Source: an uncultured Caldilinea sp. (lineage in GTDB: Bacteria > Chloroflexota > Anaerolineae > Caldilineales > Caldilineaceae). From it: a stretch of DNA of 6,035 nt. The notes beneath the pieces were generated by a model. It had not been told where the DNA came from. It made no database searches and was given only the letters and a program-made list of their open reading frames with translations. The DNA is taken from NCBI GenBank assembly GCA_937928035.1, contig CALFWA010000053.1, positions 1-6,035 of the forward strand, in the 5' to 3' direction. Position numbers and translations under genes: made by a program. Positions 1 to 6,035 of the stretch are shown one piece after another (the first letter of the stretch is position 1; each line of letters opens with the position of its first letter).

Positions 1-137
1 TGCACGCGCATCCAGTGCGCCATGCCGAGCAAGTTGACCTCGGCGAAATGGGCCGACATCGCCAGATAGAGATTGGAAGCGTACAACTCTTTCGCAAGCT
101 GTTGATTGAGTAACGTTTGAATGGATTGGCTTAACAT
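1..137 (-). CDS. ftnA: Non-haem ferritin, N-terminal 45 residues (rest lies beyond the left edge)
   Basis: Iron-storage ferritin of the bacterial FtnA type, which oxidises Fe(II) at a di-iron site and stores it as ferric mineral inside a 24-subunit cytoplasmic shell. The gene runs off the left edge, so only helix A and the start of the A-B turn are visible. The translation begins [20 protein letters not shown] and continues into [11 protein letters not shown] and a GMAHWMRV stretch. This is the classic FtnA opening; E17 and Y24 fall at the positions of the conserved ferroxidase glutamate and nearby tyrosine in E. coli FtnA. ATG is chosen because a strong Shine-Dalgarno (AAGGAGGG, plus-strand 143-150) sits five bases before it. 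The gene follows thrH on the same strand after 183 bases and may have its own promoter; I found no convincing Fur box or -10/-35 pair. The FtnA call is sound; a close paralogue cannot be excluded without the C-terminus. Confidence 0.9.
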   Translation of the reverse strand, partial: MLSQSIQTLLNQQLAKELYASNLYLAMSAHFAEVNLLGMAHWMRV

Positions 138-142
138 CGAAT

Positions 143-150
143 CCCTCCTT
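143..150 (-). promoter_or_regulatory. Strong ribosome binding site of the ferritin gene
   Basis: Read on the minus strand this is AAGGAGGG, close to a perfect anti-16S match, followed by ATTCG and then the ATG at 137. It fixes the ferritin start and suggests efficient initiation. Confidence 0.8.
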
Positions 151-196
151 CAGGTGCAACAACTCTGTGTAGATGGGGAAGCCTTCATCCCTCAGC

Positions 197-219
197 CCTC
201 TCTCCCAATTGGAGAGGGG
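197..219. repeat. C/T-rich hairpin in the thrH-ferritin gap, likely a dispersed intergenic repeat
   Basis: The plus strand reads CCTCTCTCC (197-205), a five-base loop CAATT (206-210), then GGAGAGGGG (211-219). All nine positions can pair, with one U-G pair when read as plus-strand RNA. On the minus strand, the sense of both flanking genes, that position becomes an A-C mismatch. The wider context (about 187-226: CATCCCTCAGCC before it, AGGAGC after it) resembles a family of CCCTCTCCC...GGGAGAGGGG intergenic repeats that I recall from many bacterial genomes, including Chloroflexota; I could not check this by search. No U-run follows on the minus strand, so it is a poor intrinsic terminator for thrH. 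It could still slow decay of the thrH 3' end. The rest of the 138-320 gap holds only the ferritin ribosome binding site and an 8-base palindrome CGCATGCG (296-303). Confidence 0.55.
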
Positions 220-320
220 AGGAGCTGCTTGTCCTCGAACACGCCATTTTTCATCGTACGCAATGCAGCCTTCAACTTCTGTAGGTGTAACTCCGCGCAT
301 GCGAAGAACAAAGTAATATC

Positions 321-950
321 TTAAGCGATCTCCGCAATTTCGCAAAGGAAACGTTCCAGCTCCCTGCGCAGCTCATCGTAGGAGCGAGCTACAGGGAAGC
401 GGGGGAAATCCTGAACAACGTTCTGCGGCGGGCGGAAGAGAATGCCACGGTCTGCGGCGGCGAGCATCGTTGTATCGTTGTAGGAGTCGCCCACAGCGGC
501 GGTGCGAAAGCCCAGGTCGCGCAGCGCCTCGACCGCCTTGCGCTTGCCGTCGGGAATGCGCAGTCGGTAGCCGGTCAACATGCCGCGAGCGTCAACCTCC
601 AGCGTGTGTGCAAAGACCGTCGGCCAGCCGAGTTTGGGCAGGAAGGGCGCTACGAACTCATAGAAGCTGTCGGTGAGGATGACCATCTGGGCGCGCTGTC
701 GCACCCAGTGGAGAAACTCTACAGCGCCCGGCAACGGCTCCATGCCGGCGATCACCTGTTGGATGTCGGCCAGCGTCAGGCCATGGCGTTCGAGAATCTC
801 CATGCGCCCGCGCATCAGGCGGTCGTAGTCCGGCTCGTCGCGTGTGGTGCGACGCAGCGCCGGCAGGCCGGTGCGCTCGGCCACTGCAATCCAGATTTCC
901 GGCAAAAAGACGCCCTCCAGGTCGAAGGCAATGATAGGCGGCAATGACAT
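321..950 (-). CDS. thrH: ThrH-type HAD enzyme: phosphoserine phosphatase / homoserine phosphotransferase
   Basis: Cytoplasmic HAD-superfamily enzyme, 209 residues from the ATG, close to the roughly 205 of Pseudomonas ThrH. Characterised ThrH proteins dephosphorylate phosphoserine and can pass the phosphate to homoserine, linking serine and threonine synthesis. Motif I is D10-L-E12-G rather than the usual DxDx, and is followed by a VFLPEIWIA stretch, both ThrH hallmarks. The cap carries [12 protein letters not shown]; motif II is ILTDSFYEF (T93); a lysine near 136 fits motif III; motif IV is [10 protein letters not shown] (D155, D159). The C-terminal [10 protein letters not shown] is also typical. 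Two starts compete: ATG at 950, and an in-frame TTG two codons upstream at 956. A GAGGAG (962-967) lies 5 bases before the TTG but 11 before the ATG. I prefer ATG because the first beta strand then starts as in relatives. Upstream is the SDR gene (112-base gap). The homoserine transfer role is inherited from the family, not shown here. Confidence 0.9.
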   Translation of the reverse strand: MSLPPIIAFDLEGVFLPEIWIAVAERTGLPALRRTTRDEPDYDRLMRGRMEILERHGLTLADIQQVIAGMEPLPGAVEFLHWVRQRAQMVILTDSFYEFVAPFLPKLGWPTVFAHTLEVDARGMLTGYRLRIPDGKRKAVEALRDLGFRTAAVGDSYNDTTMLAAADRGILFRPPQNVVQDFPRFPVARSYDELRRELERFLCEIAEIA

Positions 951-1062
951 GAACAAGACTGCTCCTCTTTTCAGTTTGCATCAATGGCATGGCTTGTTTT
1001 GCCACAAGGGGTGCAGAATGCTGCTCGGCGCTCCCCTCTGCGGTGAATCCTCCTCAATAGAA

Positions 1063-1842
<780 letters not shown>

Positions 1843-1871
1843 TCGCTATATCTCCTTACAGAATAAAACGC

Positions 1872-1908
1872 GGAGGATGCGGATTCGACGGATCGTCATA
1901 GGAGTTTC

Positions 1909-1935
<27 letters not shown>
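1872..1935. repeat. Array of degenerate nonamers, GGAT arm facing ATCC arm, in the hydrolase-SDR gap
   Basis: GGA/GGAT starts recur nine bases apart at 1872, 1881 and 1890, with an extra GGAT at 1875. After a spacer the opposite strand form appears: ATCCGT (1911-1916), GCATCC (1922-1927) and ATCG. The arms can pair: GGATGC (1875-1880) with GCATCC (1922-1927), and ACGGAT (1888-1893) with ATCCGT (1911-1916), around a 17-base loop. The 12-mer TCTGCATCCATC (1919-1930) recurs exactly in the second array upstream of the hydrolase, at 2886-2897. The last codons of the hydrolase lie inside this array. Function is unknown; it looks like a dispersed non-coding repeat rather than a gene. Confidence 0.55.
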
Positions 1936-2802
<867 letters not shown>

Positions 2803-2830
2803 GCACTTTCCGATTCTCGATGTCACTGGT

Positions 2831-2928
2831 GCACGGATGCGACGGATTTGCATCACGGATTCGCACTGCTGCGCATGAGAAATGATCTGCATCCATCCGT
2901 TACATCTGTGTGATCTGCGTTCTATTCA
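2831..2928. repeat. Second array of degenerate 9-10-mers upstream of the hydrolase
   Basis: The left arm holds three ACGGAT units (starting at 2833, 2842 and 2855). The right arm holds ATCTGC-ATCC, ATCCGTTAC, ATCTGTGTG, ATCTGCGTT and AATCC, mostly nine to ten bases apart, from 2885 on. Opposing arms can pair, for example ACGGATG (2833-2839) with CATCCGT (2894-2900). It shares the exact 12-mer TCTGCATCCATC with the array at 1919-1930. It fills most of the 119-base gap between the hypothetical gene and the hydrolase start at 2802, and overlaps the last bases of the hypothetical gene. Arrays of ATCCGTG-like units are, from memory, common between genes in several environmental phyla; this was not checked. 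Confidence 0.55.
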
Positions 2929-3329
2929 ATCCTTCGATTCTGCTCGGCCTCCTCCGGCAGGAAGAGCAACAGCAGCGCAGCGGCGGCGGCGGCCTGCATC
3001 GGCCCCTCGACGCGGCCCACTTCTTCTTCGCCCAAAATCAGCCCCCCGCGGTTGACGACGCCATCCGGATCGACCCAGCCTAGCTCGCCGCCCTGAAAGA
3101 GACCATGGCTGCGCACGACGCCGGCCGGCGTGAAGGTTCCCAGCTCACGCTCGTCGTAGGCCGTCTTGCGCAGGACGCGTCCGTCCGCCGTGACGCGTCC
3201 GACCGGTATGCCTTCGTCCCAACGCAAGCAGCAGATGCGTCCTTCGGCGTCAATGAAGCCGAGCGCATACTCCTCGCCGCTCTCGGTGCGCTTGTAGATC
3301 AGCGTGCGTTCAGAGGTTTGGTTCGTCAT
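2922..3329 (-). CDS. Hypothetical protein with a strict 20-residue repeat
   Basis: I do not recognise this 135-residue protein. It is built from a short repeat: the pattern [L/V]-G-x-[V/I/F]-x-x-[D/E/A]-G-x-[V/I] places glycines at 24, 44, 64, 84 and 105 and again at 30, 50, 70 and 90, an almost exact 20-residue period. Examples are [33 protein letters not shown] and [11 protein letters not shown]. Alternating hydrophobics and the D-G turn suggest beta hairpins, perhaps a small solenoid or propeller-like sheet (inference). The tail changes character: six alanines then LLLLFL (113-124), a short hydrophobic helix that may bind a membrane or partner, ending charged. There is no signal peptide. 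Its ATG overlaps the phosphatase stop in an ATGA, so translation is probably coupled, and no ribosome site of its own is visible. Co-expression with the phosphatase is the only functional hint. Confidence 0.8.
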   Translation of the reverse strand: MTNQTSERTLIYKRTESGEEYALGFIDAEGRICCLRWDEGIPVGRVTADGRVLRKTAYDERELGTFTPAGVVRSHGLFQGGELGWVDPDGVVNRGGLILGEEEVGRVEGPMQAAAAAALLLLFLPEEAEQNRRIE

Positions 3330-4120
3330 GACTCGTTCAGGAAGACGACGCCCTCCAGAAACTCCCGCAGGATGGCGGGGTTGGCCGCTGCAAAGATCGG
3401 CGTTTCAGCGCCGACGTACTCTCGGCTGACCGCAGCCAACGGAAAGACCGGCTCCTGACGCCAGGTGGCGACCACGCCGCCCGCCTCCACGACGATCAGC
3501 CAGGCCGCCGCCAGATCCCACACCTTGGGCGTGGCTTCGACGGCGACCAGCGCAGCGCCGTCGGCGACCTTGCAGAGGTGGTAGGCTGCGCTGCCGCAGA
3601 TGCGGCTTTTCAACTTCGTGCGCAGGCGGAGGCGCTTATCTGTGCGCGTACATTTCATGAGGAGTTGCTGGTCGTCCGCCGCATCGCCTTTGAAGGTCCG
3701 GATCGTCTCCTCGTTGCATTGCGCGCCGCCACCTGCCATTGCCGTGAATCGCTCGTGGAGCAACGGGAAATCCACCACGCCGACAACTGGCTGACCATAA
3801 TGCAGCAGCGCCACGCTCACGCCCCAAATCGGCAATCCGCGCGCAAAGTTCGTTGTACCATCAATCGGATCGACGACCCAGGTAAACTCAGCGTCGGCGT
3901 CATAGGCGGTTACCTGCTCCTCGCTGAGCACGCGATGCTCCGGAAAGACCCCGGCCAGTCGCCGAGAGATGATATGATCGATGGCGATGTCGGTCTCTGT
4001 CACCAGTGTGCCATCGCGCTTGCGCTGTGCGACGTGCAGTCGATGGTGGGAAACGGCGTACAGGCTGCACTCAGCAGCCAAATCAACGGCGAATTCCAGA
4101 TAAGCGCTCCATTTCGACAT
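3326..4120 (-). CDS. Inositol-monophosphatase family phosphatase
   Basis: Mg2+-dependent, lithium-sensitive-type phosphatase family, 264 residues, the usual length for a single-domain IMPase. Family substrates include myo-inositol-1-phosphate, histidinol phosphate, 3'-phosphoadenosine 5'-phosphate and fructose-1,6-bisphosphate. Seen in order: LVTETD (41-44) before the metal site, SEE with E67, the signature DPIDGTTNF with D84 and D87, and WDLAAAW with D202 followed by EAGG. All metal ligands are present, so it should be active. The signature does not separate IMPase from histidinol-phosphatase (HisN) relatives, and no histidine or inositol genes are near, so no symbol is given. The reading frame extends 12 codons to a TTG at 4156, but the ATG at 4120 is where family members start. 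No Shine-Dalgarno lies at a normal distance before it; a CATAAT six bases upstream hints at a leaderless transcript. It overlaps the next gene by ATGA. Confidence 0.9.
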   Translation of the reverse strand: MSKWSAYLEFAVDLAAECSLYAVSHHRLHVAQRKRDGTLVTETDIAIDHIISRRLAGVFPEHRVLSEEQVTAYDADAEFTWVVDPIDGTTNFARGLPIWGVSVALLHYGQPVVGVVDFPLLHERFTAMAGGGAQCNEETIRTFKGDAADDQQLLMKCTRTDKRLRLRTKLKSRICGSAAYHLCKVADGAALVAVEATPKVWDLAAAWLIVVEAGGVVATWRQEPVFPLAAVSREYVGAETPIFAAANPAILREFLEGVVFLNES

Positions 4121-4126
4121 AGGTGC

Positions 4127-4156
4127 ATTATGCCTAACCCCCCTCCAAACCTGCAA
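4127..4156 (-). promoter_or_regulatory. Candidate promoter giving a near-leaderless phosphatase transcript
   Basis: Read on the minus strand, CATAAT (4127-4132) matches the -10 consensus at five of six positions and ends six bases before the ATG at 4120. A weak -35, TTGCAG (4151-4156), lies 18 bases upstream. Transcription from it would start at or next to the ATG, which would explain why no ribosome site is found there. The rest of the 4121-4315 gap shows a short dyad ACTAC-TT-GTAGT (4156-4167) that could be an operator, and no convincing promoter for the rightward genes. Confidence 0.35.
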
Positions 4157-4315
4157 CTACTTGTAGTGTAAACCCGCAGCATATGGAATTTGGAGACGCT
4201 TCGATTGCACCGCAGCTTGAAACTCGATTGTGTAAATGCCCTGGTTCTATGGTAAAAAGAAGATGCAACGGATCACAGCGCAAACGCCAGTCTTGCCGGG
4301 GGGATAAAGATACAC

Positions 4316-4525
4316 ATGCAGGAAATCTGGATAGCATTTTTCATCGGCCTGATGGTGGGATGGCTGATCGAATGGCTTATTGACTGGCGATATTGGCGTC
4401 CTTCTGTGACCGCTCTCCGTCAGGAAAACGAACAGCTTCGTCGACAGCTTGAACAGGTCAAAGCGAATACCCAGAAAACTCAAAAACAGCCGGCTCCCTC
4501 TTCTCGAGAAAAAATCTACCACTAA
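4316..4525 (+). CDS. Small membrane-anchored coiled-coil protein, Trp-rich
   Basis: A 69-residue protein of unknown function. An N-terminal membrane helix (about residues 4-24) has five tryptophans in and just after it (W5, W16, W20, W24, W27) and a [13 protein letters not shown] border. The acidic E19 and D23 within the helix are unusual and may sit at the interface. A coiled coil follows (about 30-49), with L34, N38, L41, L45 and V48 in a 4-3-4-3 spacing, then a hydrophilic Gln/Lys/Ser tail. By charge, the basic RYWR stretch after the helix suggests the coiled coil is cytoplasmic (inference). From memory, similar small Trp-rich anchors occur in Chloroflexota. The ATG is preceded by a G-run (4298-4303) at a rather long distance, a weak ribosome site. 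Its stop codon overlaps the strong ribosome site of the next gene, 14 bases before that start, so the two form a transcription unit and may act at the same envelope site. Confidence 0.75.
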   Translation: MQEIWIAFFIGLMVGWLIEWLIDWRYWRPSVTALRQENEQLRRQLEQVKANTQKTQKQPAPSSREKIYH

Positions 4526-4531
4526 AGGAGG
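4524..4531 (+). promoter_or_regulatory. Ribosome binding site of the Ig-module protein, overlapping the upstream stop
   Basis: AAAGGAGG begins within the TAA of the small membrane protein gene and sits eight bases before the ATG at 4540. It fixes that start and argues for linked translation of the two genes. Confidence 0.8.
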
Positions 4532-4539
4532 CGGGGTCT

Positions 4540-6035
4540 ATGGCGCAAGGGCGTTCTCCGAATTCTCAGCGCCTTTTGGATAGGGGAAAGTACATCGTCT
4601 TGCTGGCGATCGCCGTGATCGTGATCGTTTTGCTGGCGGTGCGCTCCTGTCAACCGCAGCCCCTGGCCGTCACGCCGACGCCAGAGGCGACGCTCGTCCC
4701 TGTGCTCACCGCCGAAGCGACGCTGACGCAACCAGTCGTCATTTCGCCCGTGACCGGCTCAACGGTGACAGCGGGAACGGTGGAGGTGCGCGGAGAGGCG
4801 CCGCGCAGCTATAGCATCCGCATCCGCAACCTCGCCGGCGACCTGCTCGCCGCCGCCCCTGTGGATGCGGACGGACGTTGGGCGACGTCTGTGCAGATCG
4901 ATGAGCCTGGTGAAGTCACGCTGATCATCGAGGTGGTCGATGCGGCAGGAACGCCGCTTGCCACCGCCGAACCGGTCACGTTGAGCGTCGTCGTCCCTTC
5001 GGTGGCTGCTCACGCCCTTTCCCTTGACCCGGCGATCTTTGACGCCGCACTCACTGCTGGCGCGGTGGATCTGCAAGGCAGCGGAGAGCCGGGGACGAGA
5101 GTGGCGATCCTCGTCGACGGCGACGTCGTGACCGAGGTCCCTGTAGATGAGGCCGGCGTCTGGTCGGCGACGCTGCAGGTGAGTGCACCCGGCGTCTACA
5201 GGATCGGACTGGAAGCACTCGACCCATCGGGCGCCGTCGTCGCTACAGCCACGCCTGCTGTTCTAACCATCGCCCCTCCTGCACAGGCGGTGGTTGCCGC
5301 ACCGCCGACGGCGACGCCTTCTGAAACTCCGACTTCAACCGCCACGCCAACGAGCACCTCTACGCCTGCGCCGACGCCCAGTCCGACGGCGACGTCGGCG
5401 CCGCCGCAGGTGGAGGCGCCGGTCATCGAACGGGGCGGGCCGACGCTGCTGCGCGGGAGGGGGACGCCGGGCGACATTGTGCGTGCGCTGGTGAACGGCG
5501 CAATCGCCGCCGCTGCGTTCGTCGACCCGCAGGGGCGCTGGCAGCTGGAGGTGACGCTGCCTGAGAGCGGCGAGGTCGAAGTGCGGGTGGAGAGCGTCAC
5601 GCTGCTGGGCGAGGTGCGTGCGGCTGCGCCGCCGCTGCGGCTCGCCATCCCCACCCCCACGCCGACGCACACGCCCAGTCCGACGGCGACGCCTACTGCA
5701 ACGGCGACCCATACCCCCAGCCCGACGCCGGTTCCCACCGCCACGCCGACGGCGACGGCCACACCCACTCACACGGCGACCAGCACACCGACGTCCACCG
5801 CCACGCCGACGGCGACCAATACGCCGACGCACACGCCTAGCCCGACGGCGACGGCCACAGCGACTGCCACGCACACGCCGACCCATACCCCCACGGCGAC
5901 CAGCACACCGACGTCGGCGCCGCCGCAGGTGGAGGCGCCGGTCATCGAACGGGGCGGGCCGACGCTGCTGCGCGGGAGGGGGACGCCGGGCGACATTGTG
6001 CGTGCGCTGGTGAACGGCGCAATCGCCGCCGCTGC
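4540..6035 (+). CDS. Membrane-anchored surface protein with Ig-like modules and Thr/Pro linkers (runs off the right edge)
   Basis: An open frame of 498 codons with no stop before the edge. It opens [17 protein letters not shown], then a hydrophobic helix [17 protein letters not shown] (18-34) that serves as signal anchor. C37 follows in VRSC, but Arg at -2 breaks the lipobox, so a lipoprotein is unlikely. A short linker (about 40-63) leads to Ig-like module 1 (64-153, with [10 protein letters not shown]), module 2 (154-246, with [10 protein letters not shown]), a first Thr/Pro linker (255-285), module 3 (286-370, with [10 protein letters not shown]), a second linker of about 88 residues (371-458, no acidic or basic residues except His), and the start of module 4 (459 on). 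The repeated D-x-x-G-x-W core with flanking strands is typical of bacterial Ig-like domains, which act as stalks or adhesion modules outside the cell. A C-terminal functional domain may lie beyond the edge. The linkers are likely O-glycosylated (inference). Function beyond surface display is unknown. Confidence 0.85.
   Translation, partial: MAQGRSPNSQRLLDRGKYIVLLAIAVIVIVLLAVRSCQPQPLAVTPTPEATLVPVLTAEATLTQPVVISPVTGSTVTAGTVEVRGEAPRSYSIRIRNLAGDLLAAAPVDADGRWATSVQIDEPGEVTLIIEVVDAAGTPLATAEPVTLSVVVPSVAAHALSLDPAIFDAALTAGAVDLQGSGEPGTRVAILVDGDVVTEVPVDEAGVWSATLQVSAPGVYRIGLEALDPSGAVVATATPAVLTIAPPAQAVVAAPPTATPSETPTSTATPTSTSTPAPTPSPTATSAPPQVEAPVIERGGPTLLRGRGTPGDIVRALVNGAIAAAAFVDPQGRWQLEVTLPESGEVEVRVESVTLLGEVRAAAPPLRLAIPTPTPTHTPSPTATPTATATHTPSPTPVPTATPTATATPTHTATSTPTSTATPTATNTPTHTPSPTATATATATHTPTHTPTATSTPTSAPPQVEAPVIERGGPTLLRGRGTPGDIVRALVNGAIAAA
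5390..5516 (+). repeat. 127-base direct repeat, copy 1 (start of Ig module 3)
   Basis: Identical at every base to 5909-6035, with an in-frame offset of 519 bases (173 codons). It begins in the end of the first Thr/Pro linker (CGACGTCGGCG) and covers [15 protein letters not shown] and the first half of the Ig module. Copy 1 goes on to the full module 3. Confidence 0.97.
5650..5913 (+). repeat. Thr/Pro-coding low-complexity linker with internal repeats
   Basis: This stretch encodes about 88 residues of Thr, Pro, Ala, Ser and His. Internal near-copies show how it grew: 5659-5691 and 5821-5853 (33 bases, two silent differences, 54 codons apart), and 5772-5795 and 5892-5915 (24 identical bases, 40 codons apart). 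All offsets are multiples of three. Its GC-rich ACG/CCG/GCG codons create long spurious frames on the other strand rich in Gly and Val. Confidence 0.85.
5909..6035 (+). repeat. 127-base direct repeat, copy 2 (start of Ig module 4), cut by the window edge
   Basis: Exact copy of 5390-5516. The identity still holds at the last base of the window, so the true repeat may be longer, up to the 519-base unit or more. Confidence 0.97.

Noticed and set aside
121..324. 67-residue plus-strand frame across the ferritin start and gap
   Set aside because: It runs antisense to the ferritin start and its ribosome site and through the hairpin repeat.
990..1015. CTTGT-TTTGCC-ACAAG dyad between the SDR and thrH as a terminator
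   Set aside because: The stem is only five pairs and no U-run follows on the minus strand.
3578..4171. 197-residue plus-strand frame opposite the phosphatase
   Set aside because: It is antisense to a phosphatase with all metal-binding motifs intact.
4183..4383. 66-residue plus-strand frame in the divergent gap
   Set aside because: It has no ribosome site, overlaps the start of the small membrane protein in another frame, and has no domain-like pattern.
4640..4665. Cys after the membrane helix of the surface protein as a lipoprotein site
   Set aside because: The residues before C37 are V-R-S. Arg at -2 does not fit a lipobox and the hydrophobic stretch is better explained as a signal anchor.
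5196..5768. 190-residue minus-strand frame rich in Gly and Val ([11 protein letters not shown] type), looking like an elastin-like or glycine-rich protein
   Set aside because: It is the reverse complement of the Thr/Pro linker codons of the plus-strand surface protein. The same applies to the frame at 5769-5996 and to the Arg-rich frames at 5294-5494, 5335-5886 and 5618-6013.

Overview
The window is a GC-rich (roughly 60 %) piece of bacterial chromosome. Several traits point to a member of the Chloroflexota, probably near Caldilineae or Anaerolineae: long Thr/Pro/Ala linkers of the TPTATPT kind joining Ig-like modules in a surface protein, a small Trp-rich membrane protein just upstream of it, and short dispersed intergenic repeats. 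This placement is inferred from protein style, since no rRNA or other phylogenetic marker is present. No stretch over 300 bases lacks a gene, and I see no tRNA, rRNA, CRISPR array, transposase or phage gene.

Left part (1-4120), all on the minus strand. In transcription order, from right to left: an inositol-monophosphatase-family phosphatase (4120-3326); a small hypothetical protein built from a strict 20-residue repeat, overlapping the phosphatase by four bases (3329-2922); an alpha/beta hydrolase (2802-1909); a short-chain dehydrogenase (1842-1063); a ThrH-type HAD phosphatase / homoserine phosphotransferase (950-321); and the first 45 codons of a non-haem ferritin (137 to beyond base 1). 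Only the first two genes are tightly coupled. The other gaps are 66 to 183 bases and carry repeats or dyads, so this is a co-directional run rather than a proven single operon. The enzymes do not form one obvious pathway.

Intergenic repeats. Both sides of the hydrolase gene carry degenerate arrays of a 9-10 base GGAT / ATCYG unit in opposing orientation, and these spill into both ends of the longest hydrolase reading frame. A different C/T-rich hairpin repeat lies between thrH and ferritin.

Right part (4121-6035). A 195-base intergenic region separates the leftward genes from a rightward two-gene unit: a 69-residue membrane-anchored coiled-coil protein, then, 14 bases later, a large surface protein that is still open at the right edge. 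That protein has a membrane anchor and at least three Ig-like modules, with a fourth starting, separated by Thr/Pro linkers. The beginning of module four (5909-6035) is identical over 127 bases to the beginning of module three (5390-5516), so a 519-base (173-codon) module-plus-linker unit has been duplicated recently or homogenised. The window ends inside this repeat, which could also be an assembly break.

I see no defence system or other clearly new multi-gene system. The points most worth following up are the module duplication, the 20-residue repeat protein coupled to the phosphatase, and the nonamer arrays around the hydrolase.
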